61,584 nucleotides of DNA from Ardenticatenaceae bacterium (GTDB lineage Bacteria; Chloroflexota; Anaerolineae; Promineifilales; Promineifilaceae), in NCBI GenBank assembly GCA_020634315.1, contig JACKBV010000027.1, positions 1 to 61,584 of the forward strand. The letters are read 5' to 3'. Numbering within the stretch: position 1 is the first letter of the stretch; every line of letters starts with the position of its first letter. The notes under the pieces are model-generated. The model saw nothing but the letters and a program-made list of their open reading frames with translations, had not been told where the DNA came from and searched no databases. A program made the position numbers and the translations under genes. Shown here piece by piece: positions 16,334-26,727 of the stretch.

Positions 16334-17535
16334 ATGATTTTAACGATTAATTGCGGGAGTTCGACCATCAAATATCAGTTGTTTTCAACTGATGTCGAGT
16401 CAGTGATTGCCAAAGGCATTGTCAGCCGTATCGGTGAGGAAGGCTCTTATTTTGAACAAGAAACAGCGCGTGGCAAAGTCAAAGATTTCGCGACTGTTCC
16501 TTCTCATCACAAAGCATTTGAAATTTGTATCAACAATCTAATGCACCCTGACTATGGGGCAATCAACGACATCAACGAAATTGAGGCTGTCGGGCATCGC
16601 GCGCGTGCATGGCGCAGATTTGTTCATTGCCTCGACACTGATTGACGAGGATGTCATTGCCAAGTTGGAAGAGTGTGTACCTCTGGCACCGCTGCACAAT
16701 CCGCCCAATTTGATTGGTATCCGTGAAGGGCGTGCGCTGCTGCCAAATGTGCCGCATGTGGCCGTGTTTGATACCGCATTTAACCAAACCATGTCGCCCA
16801 AGGCGTATATTTACGCGCTGCCTTACTCGTTATACGAAGAGCACAAAATTCGCAAGTATGGGTTTCATGGCACGTCAGTGCGCTTTGTGAGCCAGCGGGC
16901 AGCGGAAGTGCTGCAACGGCCGTTATCCGAGTTGAAGATGGTCGTCCTGCATCTGGGCAATGGCGTGACAATGACGGCCGTGGCCGACGGCCACGCCGTC
17001 GACACCACCATCGGCTTCGCCACCTTCTCCGGCGTGATGATGGGCACGCGCTCCGGCGACATTGACCCCGGCCTGATTTTCCACATGCATCGGCAGTTGG
17101 GTCTTTCGCCAGACGAAATTGAACACATTGTTTACAAGGAAAGCGGCTTGTTGGGCGTCTCCGGCGTGAGCAATGATGTACGCGCGATTACCGAGCAGGC
17201 GCAAGCCGGTAATGAGCGCTGCCAATTGGCGCTCGATAAGTTTGCCTACATGGCGAAAAAAGTATATAGGTGCCTTTGCGGCGGCGATGGGCGGCCTCAA
17301 TTGTGTCGTCTTTACGGCCGGAATTGGCGAGAACAGCCCGCTGATGCGGCAAATGATTTGCGCCGACCTCGAATTTTTGGGCGTCGAGCTGGATGAAGAA
17401 AAGAACCAGGAAGCGGTGGGCGGCAAAGCGGAAGTGATGATTAGTGAGCCTGGGACGGGAACGGCCGTTCTCGTCATTCCCACCAACGAAGAAAAGATGA
17501 TCGCTCTGGACACGAAAGAAATCGCTGGTCTCTAA
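16334..17535 (+). CDS. ackA: Acetate/propionate kinase, interrupted by two frameshifts
   Basis: Joined over three frames this is a full-length kinase (about 400 residues) that makes ATP from propionyl- or acetyl-phosphate, the PduW step. Landmarks are LTINCGSSTIKYQLF, NPPNLIGI, FDTAFNQTM, FHGTSVRFV, LHLGNGVTM, GTRSGDIDPG and FTAGIGENS. Frame is lost near 16596 within a CGCGCGCG run just after AVGHR. It is lost again near 17260 in an A6 run, where removing one A restores AKKYIGAFAAAMGG. Catalytic residues are all there in one frame or another, so sequence error is more likely than decay. It follows the alcohol dehydrogenase by 12 bp. Confidence 0.88.
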
Positions 17536-17615
17536 AAACCAGTTGCCACAGATTTTTTACGTGTTGCAGATTATGTATCAACCTATAAAAAACTATAAAT
17601 TTTAGGAGTAAAAAA

Positions 17616-18710
17616 ATGATTAGCACAACAATTTTCCCCGGACGATACATCCAGGGTTACGAGGCAACCAAACGATTGGGCAAAGAAGCCGCCCGTTTTG
17701 GCGATACGGCCTTTCTCATTGTCGATCCATTCGTCAACGAGAGCCTGCTGCCCCGTTTCCAGGCCGATGTTGAAAAAGAAGTCAGCATCGTCGTGGAGCC
17801 ATTCAACAGCGAATGCTCTGATGAAGAAATTGAACGGTTAGGCAAGTTGGTAAAAGCAGCAGGCGCCAAAGTGATCGTCGGTATTGGCGGGGGCAAAGCC
17901 CTCGACACAGCCAAAGGCACGGCACATTCCCTTGGTTTACCGGTCATCATTGTCCCAACCATTGCATCCACAGACGCACCGACCAGTGCGCTCTCCGTCA
18001 TTTACACGCCAGAAGGTGTTTTCAAACGGTACCTGGTTCTGCCCAAGAACCCGGATGTGGTGTTGGTAGACACACGCATTGTGGCCGAAGCCCCGGTGCG
18101 CTTCCTCGTTGCCGGTATCGGCGATGCCCTTTCCACCTGGTTTGAAGCCGACGCCTGCGAACGCAGCTACGCTGGCAACATGACCGGCGACGTTGGCTCC
18201 ATGACGGCACGCCGCCTGGCCCGTTTCTGCTATGAGACGATTTTGGAATATGGCACGGCCGCTGTCGCCTCTTGCCAGGCCAAAGCGGTTACGCCTGCCC
18301 TGGAACGAGTCATTGAAGCCAATACGCTGCTCAGCGGTCTGGGATTTGAAAGCGGTGGCCTGAGTTCCTGCCACGCCGTCCACAATGGTTTGACGGCGCT
18401 GGAACAAACCCATCATTATTGGCACGGTGAGAAGGTCGCCATTGGTGTTGTCACTTCTCTGTTCCTCACCGACAAACCGGCGGCGCTGATCAATGAAGTT
18501 TACACGTTCTGTGAAGCGGTGGGTCTGCCCACCACGTTGGCCGAAATTGGCCTGGAGAACGTGACGGATGAAGAGCTGATGGTGGTGGCTAACCGCGCCT
18601 GTGCGGAAGGGGAAACGATTTATAACGAGTCGATTCCGGTGACGCCGCACACGGTGTTTGCTGCCTTGAAAGCAGCCAATGCCGAGGGTCTGCGTAGAAA
18701 AGCTGGCTAA
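17616..18710 (+). CDS. gldA: Glycerol dehydrogenase (GldA family)
   Basis: 364 residues, the size of GldA. An iron/zinc-type polyol dehydrogenase that oxidises glycerol to dihydroxyacetone, or 1,2-propanediol to hydroxyacetone, with NAD+. Motifs are the nucleotide-binding GIGGGKALDTAKG (about 89-101), the TIASTDAPTSALSVIY loop, and metal ligands in GIGDALSTWFEA, SSCHAVHNGL and YWHGEKVAIG. TAGGAG lies seven nt before ATG 17616. With diol dehydratase it would allow glycerol to be both oxidised and reduced. The frame is intact. Confidence 0.9.
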   Translation: MISTTIFPGRYIQGYEATKRLGKEAARFGDTAFLIVDPFVNESLLPRFQADVEKEVSIVVEPFNSECSDEEIERLGKLVKAAGAKVIVGIGGGKALDTAKGTAHSLGLPVIIVPTIASTDAPTSALSVIYTPEGVFKRYLVLPKNPDVVLVDTRIVAEAPVRFLVAGIGDALSTWFEADACERSYAGNMTGDVGSMTARRLARFCYETILEYGTAAVASCQAKAVTPALERVIEANTLLSGLGFESGGLSSCHAVHNGLTALEQTHHYWHGEKVAIGVVTSLFLTDKPAALINEVYTFCEAVGLPTTLAEIGLENVTDEELMVVANRACAEGETIYNESIPVTPHTVFAALKAANAEGLRRKAG

Positions 18711-18778
18711 CGGCCGTTTCCAACGCGAGGCAATGCACAAAACGACAAACTTTTGTGCATTGCCTCCTGGTTTAGCCC

Positions 18779-19596
18779 ATGAATCCTGAAATCAACACGA
18801 TTCTCGAAGAGGCATATGCCGCCTTCAATCATAAACCCGCCGTAACCAACTACAAAGGGCCGGTACATGTCGGTGTCGATTTGGGTACGGCCTACACGGT
18901 GCTGGCGGTGCTGGATGCGGAGAAACGGCCGTTAGCCGGACGCTACCAGTTTGCCCAAATCGTGCGCGATGGGTTGGTTGTCGATTTCATCGGCGCGATC
19001 CAACTTCTGAAAAAAATGAAAGCCGAAATCGAAGCAGATTTAGGCTTCAAGCTGGAAAAAGCAGCCACCACCTACCCGCCCGGCGTTCCCATGGCCGAAG
19101 TCAAGGCGACCCGCAACGTGCTGATTGGCGCGGGGCTGGAGTGCAGCCATTTCGTTGACGAGCCAACCGGCGCCAATGCTTTATTGCAAGTACAGGATGG
19201 CGCGATTGTCGATATTGGCGGCGGCACCACCGGCATTGCCATTGTGCGCGATGGCGAAGTGGTTTATACGGCCGATGAGCCAACCGGCGGTACACACTTT
19301 TCTCTAGTTGTCGCTGGTGCGCTCAACGTCCCCTTTGAAGAAGCGGAAAAAATCAAGACAGACCCGGCAAAAAGCCGCATGATCTCTACGCTGGTTTACC
19401 CGGTTATGCAAAAAGTGGGCAGCATTGTTGACCGCACATCCAGGGGCACGACGTCAAAAACGTCTACCTGGTCGGGGGAACCAGCAGTATGGCGGGCATT
19501 GGTGATGTGATCAGCAGCATGACGGGGCTGCCCACCACGATTCCGCCACAACCGATGTTTGTAACACCAATTGGTGTAGCCATGGGCGACCATTAG
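18779..19596 (+). CDS. eutJ: EutJ-like Hsp70/actin-fold chaperone, one frameshift
   Basis: About 272 residues when the frame is corrected. It has the phosphate-1 loop VHVGVDLGTAYTVLAVLD, the VVDFIGA segment, VDEPTGANALLQV, the phosphate-2 loop AIVDIGGGTTGIAIV, and after the frameshift VYLVGGTSSMAGIG. EutJ-family proteins accompany ethanolamine and diol microcompartments and are thought to be chaperones. The frame is lost near 19432 (GACCGCACATCC), where one missing C would restore HIQGHDVKNVYLVGG. The stop at 19594-19596 belongs to the corrected frame. Its role here is inferred from family and neighbours. Confidence 0.8.
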
Positions 19597-19618
19597 CCCA
19601 ACTAATGGATAACAGAAC

Positions 19619-21032
19619 ATGAGTGAACGTCTCATCATTATTGGCGGTGTGGCCGCTGGAATGAGTGCAGCAGCAAAGGCGAAGCGCACCAATCCCAAGT
19701 TGGAAATCGTGGTTTACGAGAAATCGGGTTACGTAAGCTATGGCGCTTGCGGTTTCCCGTATTTCATCAAAGGGGATGTGCCGCGTATTGAAGATTTAAT
19801 TGCCCGCACGCCCGCACAAATGGCCGCGCAAGGCATTACGGCGCACGTTCATCATGAAGTAACGGCCGTTAATCCGGCACAGCGCACCGTGCGTGTCGTG
19901 AACCACGCCAATGGCACAGAATTCACCGACCATTGGGACAAACTCATCGTCACCACAGGAGCCAGCGCTTTTCGGCCGCCCATTCCGGGCATTCACCTGC
20001 CGGGCATATTCACCTTGCGCACGGTGGAAGACGCACTGGCAATTCGTCGCTGGCTGGTGGAGAAAAAGCCCAAGCATGGCGTGATTATCGGCGCCGGCTA
20101 CATTGGCCTGGAAATGGCCGAAGCGCTGCAAGCGCATGGCTTGCTGGTGACCATTGTGGATGTGGCCGATCAGGTAATGCCGACGCTGGATGCGGATGTG
20201 GCCGCCCATGTGCTGGCAGAATTGCAAGCGCACGGCATCAAGGTGAACCTGAAGCAGCCGGTGAAATCATTCTTGGGAGCCAACCCTGGTGCGCGAAGTG
20301 GTGCGCGAGGTAACGTCGCGCGTGCAAGACGATATGCCGATAGAAAACGGCCGTCTCCATGTCTATGAAGTCATCACCCAGGGCAACATTCTGGCGGCAG
20401 ACATTGTGATTTGGGGCGGCGGTGGACGACCTAACGCGGCACTGGCAGAAATGGCCGGTATTGCTCTGGGCAAAAGCGGCGCAATTGCCGTTGATGCGCA
20501 GCAGCGCACCAACGTTCCCGACATTTGGGCCGCTGGCGCAGTCACAGAAACGTCCCATCTCATCTTGGGGAAACCAACTTATTGGCCGCTGGCCGCTGCC
20601 GCAAATAAGCAAGGTCGGGTTGCCGGGGTAAACGCTGCTGGCGGGCAAGCACATTTTGGCGGTATTGTGGGAACGGCCGTTGTCAAAGCATTTGACCTGA
20701 CCATTGCCCACACCGGTCTAACCGAAAAGTACGCCCTCGCTGCCGGGTTCAATGCCGACAGCGTAACCATTGAAGCGTCTTCTCGCGCCCATTACATGCC
20801 GGGGCACATGCCCTTGCACGTCAAGCTCGTCTTTGAGAAAGGGTCACAGCGATTGTTGGGGGCACAAATGGTGGGCAAGGATGGCGTTGCCAAGCGCATT
20901 GATGTGATTGCGGCGGCACTCCATGCCGGGTGGACAGTTGACGATCTGACTGAACTTGACTTGAGTTATGCGCCGCCGTTTGCGCCGGTGTGGGATCCCA
21001 TCCTGGTTGCCGCCAATGTGGCGAAGCGCTAA
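19619..21032 (+). CDS. CoA-disulfide reductase/NADH oxidase-like flavoprotein, one frameshift
   Basis: About 470 residues over two frames. FAD-binding LIIIGGVAAGMSAAAKAKR at the N-terminus, the single redox cysteine in YGACGFPYF (about residue 43), NAD-binding GVIIGAGYIGLEMAEAL, and C-terminal IWAAGAVTE and dimerisation domain. These mark the CoADR/NADH oxidase (Nox) branch of the disulfide reductases. It could regenerate NAD+ or keep CoA reduced for PduP and PduL. Frame is lost near 20280, close to a GGGAGCC sequence. Substrate (CoA disulfide, oxygen or polysulfide) cannot be chosen from sequence. Confidence 0.85.
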
Positions 21033-21084
21033 CGAAAGAGCTGTCAGAGGGGAAACGGCCGTTTCCCCGCCCACTAACCAACAC

Positions 21085-22697
21085 CTAAACACTCACCGTT
21101 TCACGATAAGCGGCCGGTGTCATCCCCACCCGGCGTTGAAAATGCCGATAAAAATTAGTCGCGTTAGGATAGCCCACAGCTTCGGCAATGCTCGTCACAC
21201 TTTGGTCAGTCGTGCGCAGCAATCTTTTCGCCTCATTCACCCGCAGCAATGTCAGATACTTCACATAACTCATGCCACCAACGGTTTTAAACTGCGCACT
21301 GAGATGTGACTGGCTCAAATTCACCTCATCAGCAACCTCTTGCAGCGAAATATCCCCGCGCCTGTAATTGCCCTGCAAATAACTAAGCGCCTGCTGCACC
21401 GCATCCGGGCGCTGCACTTTATTCTGCACAAACGTCATCATCTCCGCCAGACTGTTCAACGTCCAGGCGCGAATCTCCGGAATGGTCTTCCAGGAAGCCA
21501 AAGCCCGCACCTGCTGATGGAGAACATCCAAAATCCGCTGCTCGCCAACGCCTGCGCCAATAACACCCCAGGCCACCAGCGTCACCAACTCCGCACAATG
21601 ATTCTTCATCGCTTCCGGTCTTGTCGTAACGCTGCGACAGATAATCGGCAACATCATTTGTCAGGCGTTGCGCCTCCTGCTGCTGATTAGACTGAACCAT
21701 TTTGACCAATTCGCGTTCTTTCTGCACCAGGTAAAGCGCATGATCATTTTCTGTGGGCAATGTGTCTTCGATGTCGTCAATGCTCACCACAAGATTGCCT
21801 TGCGCACGGCTGTGATAACGCCGTGCCAGATTCGCCTCGGCATAGGAAAGCGGCAATGATTCAAGCTCCATATACCGTTTGCCAGGCCAATTGTTACCGT
21901 GAAGGGCATCTCGGCAACCACAGCGCGGTGAATCTTTTCGCCCAGTTCACGGAGCTGACTTGCCGTTGCCAGCCCCATTTCTGTGGAAATAATGACAACA
22001 ACGCGCCCCGGACTGCTGTAGCCAACCAGAGCATGTTGCAGGTCGGGCAATTGCTGCCGCACCAGGACAACCAGGGATTTGTAGATTTGTTGCAGCTCTG
22101 CCGCTGTCCGCTGATTGGCAAACTGATCAAAGTTGTCAATCTTTATCACCAACACCGCAGGCCAAAGAAGCTGCTTGCCCAAATAAGACAAGGATTCGTT
22201 AATCGTCGTGCCTTCTGGTCGTGTGCCGCGTATCAGGTTTTCGACAACATTGGCTTCGATAACCGGCAATGTTTTTTGCAGGGAATCTTTGACGATTTCG
22301 ACTGTCCGTAAATCCGGCGTTCCTCTTCGATCTCATGGCGAATTTCGGTTAGCAATTCGAGCAGTTTGTTCGGGCGAACCGGCTTCAGCAGGTAATCACG
22401 CACGCCTAGCTTGAGTGCTTTTTGCACATATGTGAATTCATTGTAGGCGGTTAGCATCACAATCTTTATGTCTGGATGCTCCTGGCGAATGATGGAGGCT
22501 GCCTGCAAACCAGTCAGGATGGGCATTTTGATGTCCATGATGATGATGTCTGGTTTGTGGGTACGGGCCAGTTGCACCGCCTCTTCGCCGTTGGCGGCTT
22601 CCCATGTTTGCGTAAACCCTGTCTCTTGCTTACCGAGAATGTTCAACAGTGTAGACCGGATTACCGGCGTATCGTCAACAATTAAAATGCCTGCCAT
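21085..22697 (-). CDS. YesN-type response regulator with AraC DNA-binding domain, three frameshifts
   Basis: Joined, about 535 residues: receiver domain (VDDTPVIRST, phospho-Asp in IIIMDIKMP, YLLKPVRP), a long middle region, then two helix-turn-helix segments of the AraC family (ISLQEVADEVNLSQSHLSAQFK and SIAEAVGYPNATNFYRHFQRRVGMTP). Frame is lost near 22305, 21890 and 21630, yet each side is well conserved. The gene follows the PocR-type kinase by about 4 bp, so they are partners. By analogy with PocR/YesN systems it should activate the pdu operon in response to diol. The order of frames leaves no doubt it is one gene. Confidence 0.87.
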
Positions 22698-22701
22698 GAG
22701 A

Positions 22702-23968
22702 TTATTGGAGAACTGTTAACAAAAGTTCTTGGGGGATGTCCATGCCTGGGTGGCCGACGACTTCTTCGCTGGGCATAGGAATGTACAGGCGGATTTTTGT
22801 ACCTTGATTGGGGGCACTTTCGACATCCAAACTGAAGTTACTGCCATATTCGCCGCTGAGCCGCCGAAATACATTTTGTAAACCGAGTGAATGCCCATGA
22901 TCATCAAAAAGGCCGTTCTTAAAGAGCGTACACGATTTCTGAGTCCATGCCTGTGCCATTGTCGCAAACTTCTAGAAGTAAATGGCTGTTTTCGCGCAAG
23001 GCATTGACGGCAATGGTCACGGGGCGTGTCAGGGGTTCGACGCCGTGGATAACTGCATTTTCGACTAATGGCTGCAAAATCATGCAGGGGATTTCACAAG
23101 ATTTGAGCGAGGGGTCTAATCTTATCTCGCTTTGTAGGCGGTTGCCAAAATGGATTTTTTGGATGGCGAGATATTGTTCGATCATCTCGATCTCTTCGCT
23201 CAAATCCACTGAGGTGGAGATGTTGCGCAAGCTGTAGCGCAGTAAGTCGCTGAGGCTGTAGGCTATCTCTTCTGTGCGCGGGGCGTCTTCTTCCAGGGCG
23301 GTATAGCCAAGCAGGGTCAGGGAATTAAAGAGGAAGTGCGGATTGATTTGTGCTTTTAAGGCTCGCAACTGCGCTTCTTGCAGGGCGGTTTGTAAGGCGG
23401 CACGCTCTTGTGCTTCGCGCAGCAGCCGATCTTGCACGAGATTGGCAGCGCCTTTTTCCATGATGTGGTTTGCCATGAGGGATAACATTTCCACTGCGGC
23501 TTCAAAGCGTCCGCGGGGCAATGGCTCTATTTTGCGCACTTCTTCTTCGAGGGAGTCCCAGGGGAGTCCCAGGGGAACGTTGCGTGCCATGATGTCTTGC
23601 ACGAATCCTTCCTGGTCATCTGATGGAATGACTTGACCACAAAGGATGCAGCCGACGTATTGTCCGTCAATGATGATGGGTGCGGCCGCATCCAGGAAGC
23701 CGCCATCGCATTTGTAGGCGTAGGGTTCTTGGCGTCTATGGGCCAGGCGTCCGCCTTCGGCATCGCAATGCTGGCAGCGTGCTAAGCCGACTTCGGTTGA
23801 CCGGATCATCTCGCATACTTTGCAGAAGTTGCTGGTTTGCGTGACGGGTTTTCCGGTGCGGTCGACGGTTACGGCCGCTACACCCATTGCTTTGGCAAAG
23901 GTGTCTTGGATTCGCTGTAAGAGGGACAAGTCTATTAAGTCTTGAATTTGTAACAGTTCAGTTTCCAT
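22702..23968 (-). CDS. PocR-domain LytS-type sensor histidine kinase, one frameshift
   Basis: About 420 residues. The N-terminal PocR ligand domain (about 10-170) has the Cys pattern CKVCEMI...GLARCQHCDAEGG and YKCDGGFLDAAAPI. PocR domains are thought to sense small molecules such as 1,2-propanediol. A coiled linker leads to a His_kinase (LytS/YesM) block: KAQINPHFLFNSLTLL with the phospho-His, QPLVENAVIHG, and the ATP-binding DNGTGMD. The frame is lost near 22934, after which LFKNGLFDDHGHSLGLQNVFRRL finishes the ATPase domain. No membrane segment is seen, so it is cytoplasmic. GGGGG lies about 9 nt before ATG 23968. The leader carries a riboswitch. Confidence 0.9.
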
Positions 23969-23990
23969 TGTTTATACCCCCTAGAAAGAC

Positions 23991-24018
23991 AAAAGAGCAG
24001 CCGTAAAACGGCTGCTCC
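23991..24018 (-). terminator. Intrinsic terminator downstream of the cobalamin riboswitch
   Basis: On the minus strand GAGCAGCCGT, a 3-nt loop and ACGGCTGCTC form a perfect 10-bp stem followed by TTTTGTCTTTCT. It lies between the riboswitch and the kinase start codon, about 25 nt from the ATG. It is therefore the natural expression platform: forming it stops transcription before the kinase gene. Confidence 0.85.
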
Positions 24019-24021
24019 TTC

Positions 24022-24205
24022 CGCGAGGATGCATTTAACTGGTTGGGCTAAAGAGGGGATCTGGCTTCGTTGTACCGTTGGTGGGAACGGCCGTTAAACG
24101 TCACAGTTGCGGGACAGCGCCGGAATACTCACATCTTGGTGGAGGCACCGGTCTTCACCCTCAAGTCGAAAAGTTTCAATTTACCATTAAAACAACATTT
24201 TAAGC
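24022..24205 (-). promoter_or_regulatory. Cobalamin (B12) riboswitch upstream of the PocR-type kinase
   Basis: Read on the minus strand the leader contains, in order, ACCGGTGCC, a TGTGAGTATTCCGGCGCTG segment (consensus GGTGnnAATCCGGnGCTG), the invariant core TCCCGCAACTGTGA, and a GCCAGATCCCC element near the 3' end (consensus GCCAGGAGACC). These are the conserved cores of the cobalamin aptamer, in the right order within about 180 nt. The iterated AACGGCCGTT palindrome sits in a variable arm (24087-24096). A terminator follows. In known systems B12 binding favours the terminator, so kinase and regulator would be turned down when B12 is plentiful. Confidence 0.88.
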
Positions 24206-24219
24206 TTATCTGAGTACAT

Positions 24220-24225
24220 ATTATA
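24220..24225 (-). promoter_or_regulatory. -10 box of the riboswitch-kinase transcript
   Basis: TATAAT on the minus strand, just before the riboswitch, would start the transcript near 24213. No good -35 hexamer is seen 17 nt upstream (A/C-rich CAACAACAA), so an activator may be needed. Confidence 0.5.
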
Positions 24226-24390
24226 CATGAGTCGCCAAATATTTGTTGTTGATTTTCGTCATTTATTAAGCTGACGAATTTCACCCAGTGTAACACGTCG
24301 CAGCAAAGACCTATATACACATTGTGGACGCTGTGATGCATGGCGATATGTGTCCATTTGTGCTTTTACCGCCATGCTGCTGAGCTTTCC

Positions 24391-24630
24391 CCAAAATCGT
24401 GCCCATGATTTTCAAAATCGTGCCCATGATTTTTGAAATCGTGCCCACGAGTAGAGGAACTCGTGCCCATGAGTAGGAGAAATCGTGCCCATGATTTTTG
24501 AAATCGTGCCCATGATTTTTGAAATTGTGCCCATGAGTAGAGGAACTCGTGCCCATGAGTTTGGGGAATGGTGCTCATGAATGTATAAACTCGTGCTTAT
24601 GAGTTTAGAGAATGGTGTTCATGAATATCC
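24391..24630. repeat. Tandem array of about 11 units of 21-22 bp, core GTGCCCATGA
   Basis: The core GTGCCCATGA or a close variant recurs at about 24399, 24420, 24441, 24463, 24485, 24506, 24527, 24549, 24571, 24593 and 24615, a constant spacing of 21 or 22 bp. Flanks alternate between AATC...GATT and ACTC...GAGT, so that many units keep a small stem while changing its bases. No spacers are present, so it is not CRISPR. It lies in the gap between the riboswitch promoter and the peptidase gene. Confidence 0.85.
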
Positions 24631-24882
24631 AATAAGATGTGCTTCATTGGCCTTATTGGAGAGGTGCAAATCTACACCTCAAAATACCTATTTTGGTGAA
24701 TCTACATCGGGCAAGGGTGCGGTATACTATGCGCTAATGGCATGCGTGTGATTGACGGCAGGGAATTGTCATGACTGCCGCTTATTGCCACAAAATGATA
24801 TGTGTAGATTTGTGGTTTGTGGATGTTGCTGACGACAAGCCGCAATCCCTTATTCCCGCTATTTTCCATATAGGAGAGTTTT
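24631..24882. other. Leader region of the M3 peptidase gene with an 11-bp inverted repeat
   Basis: CAAATCTACAC (24667-24677) and GTGTAGATTTG (24802-24812) form a perfect distant inverted repeat, and a TATACT (24723-24728) could be a -10 box, without a good -35. AGGAG sits about 6 nt before ATG 24883. No gene is visible here. Confidence 0.35.
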
Positions 24883-26638
24883 ATGTTTGACACATTACCG
24901 ACTGATGCACGAACCGTCATGGACTGGGGGTGGGAGCAGTTTAAGCCTTTTTATGATGACCTGTTGGCGCGTGAGATTACGGCCGTTTCCGCGGCCACCT
25001 GGCTTGCTGATTGGACACGCCTTGACAACCTGGTCAGCGAAGCCTATACGCGCCTTCATCTGTCTCACATGACCAAGACACAACGAACAAAGAAGCGGAA
25101 CAGCGCTACTTTGCCTTTCTGGAAACGATTGTGCCGCCGCTGCAAACGGCGGATCAGGCGCTGAAAGACAAGCTGCTGCAAAGCCGCCAAGCGGTTGAGA
25201 TGGCAGCATCTCCGGTATGGCGATTCCGCTGCAACGGATGCGTGCCGAGGCGGATTTGTTCCGCGAGGAAAACATCCCCCTTTCTATTGAGTTGAACAAG
25301 ATGAGCGCCCGGTATCAGAAAATTGTGGGCAGCCAGACGGTGATGTGGGAAGGGGAGGAACGGCCGTTGCCACAACTGCGCCCCTATTTCAACGATCCCG
25401 ACCGCGCTGTGCGTGAACAGACCTGGCGTGCGGCGCAAGAACGACGCCTGATTGACCGCGCCGCGCTCAACGACTTGTGGCAAGAAATGCTGCCCATCCG
25501 CTGCCAAGTGGCTGCCAATGCAGATTGCAGCGATTACCGTGACTATTCCTGGCGGGCCTATCACCGCTTTGATTACACACCAAAAGACGCACAAACCTTC
25601 CAGGAGGCGATTGCCGCCGTCTGTGTCCCTGCGGCCACGCGCATTTACGAACGCCATCGGCAGCGCCTGGGGCTGACGACGCTGCGCCCCTGGGATTTGA
25701 ATGATGGCGAATGGAGTCGCCCGGCTGATCCGCCTGGCTTGTCGCCGTTACGGCCGTATCGTGACGCAGCTGAATTCCTGAACAAAAGTGTCGCCCTCTT
25801 CCAGCAAGTCGATGAACGTCTGGGAAACGCCTTTCAAACAATGGTCAATGAACATTTGTTGGATGTGGAAAACCGGGCGGGCAAGGCTCCTGGCGGTTAC
25901 TGCACGTACTTTGCCACCGCGAAACGGCCGTTTATCTTCATGAACGCCGTCGGTCTGCATGATGACGTGCAAACCATGATGCACGAAGCCGGGCACGCCT
26001 TCCACGCCTTTGCCCACGCCAATTTGCCCTATCATTCGCAGCAATATGTGCCGATGGAATTTAACGAAGTCGCTTCGATGTCCATGGAACTGCTGGCCGC
26101 GCCTTACCTGGGAGCAAACGGCAATGGACACGAAACAAGCTTCTACACCCCGGCCGAAGCCGCCCGCGCACGCATCGAACACCTGGAACAGGCCATCCTC
26201 TTCTGGCCGTACATGGCTGTCGTCGATGCCTTCCAACATTGGGTTTACACCCATCCACAAATCGCCAGCGACCCGGCGGCCTGTGACGCCACATGGCTGG
26301 CGTTGTGGCAGCGTTATCTGCCCGGCGTCGATTGGAGCGGTCTCGATGATGTCACGGCGACCGGCTGGCAGCGAAAAGTGCATATTTACCAGGTGCCTTT
26401 CTATTATATTGAGTATGGATTGGCGGCTTTGGGAGCGGCGCAGGTATGGCAAAATGCGCAACAAGATCAGGAAACGGCCGTTGCCCGTTATCAGCAAGCC
26501 TTAGCCCTGGGCGGAACAGCCCCCCTGCCCGACCTCTTCGCCGCCGCTGGCGCACGCTTCGCCTTCGACGCCGATACACTGCAACATGTTGTGTCATTCA
26601 TTGAAGAGAACATCGCCAGGCTGGAAACCATTGCGTAA
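24883..26638 (+). CDS. M3-family (oligoendopeptidase F-like) zinc metallopeptidase, two frameshifts
   Basis: About 580 residues when joined. The zinc motif HEAGHAFHAF lies in MMHEAGHAFH, followed by the third ligand region FNEVASMSMELLA. Earlier parts (ELNKMSARYQKIVGSQTVMWEGEE, RAAQERRLIDR) are typical of the family, which degrades short peptides in the cytoplasm. No signal peptide is seen. Frame is lost near 25070 (ACAACGAACAAAGAAG) and near 25210 (just before MAIPLQRM). The middle fragment reads AEQRYFAFLETIVPPLQTADQ. Both breaks leave family residues intact on either side, so sequence error is likely. Confidence 0.87.
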
Positions 26639-26650
26639 GAATATGACAGC

Positions 26651-26706
26651 AACCTCCCGGAGGTTATCAAGGGAAAGTTCGCCACATGCGGCGAACCTCC
26701 GGGAGG
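26651..26706. terminator. Long hairpin with CCTCCCGGAGG arms between peptidase and epimerase genes
   Basis: AACCTCCCGGAGGTT (26651-26665) and AACCTCCGGGAGG (26694-26706) are reverse complements over 13 bp, and a second stem (GTTCGCC/GGCGAAC) lies in the loop. A similar element occurs at 52566-52619. No U-tract, so either a Rho-type/structural 3' end or a small dispersed repeat. Confidence 0.5.
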
Positions 26707-26727
26707 ATATTTGCGAAGGAGACGATC

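Noticed and set aside
16334..17535. Programmed frameshifting in the acetate kinase gene
   Set aside because: The A6 run could slip, but the other break has no slippery site and neighbouring unrelated genes are broken in the same way; error is the simpler reading.
24311..24556. Minus-strand reading frame with repeated GHDFKNH units
   Set aside because: It only reflects the 21-bp tandem array; 22-bp units break the frame, there is no ribosome-binding site and no family match.
24391..24630. CRISPR array
   Set aside because: Units follow each other without spacers and no cas gene is present.
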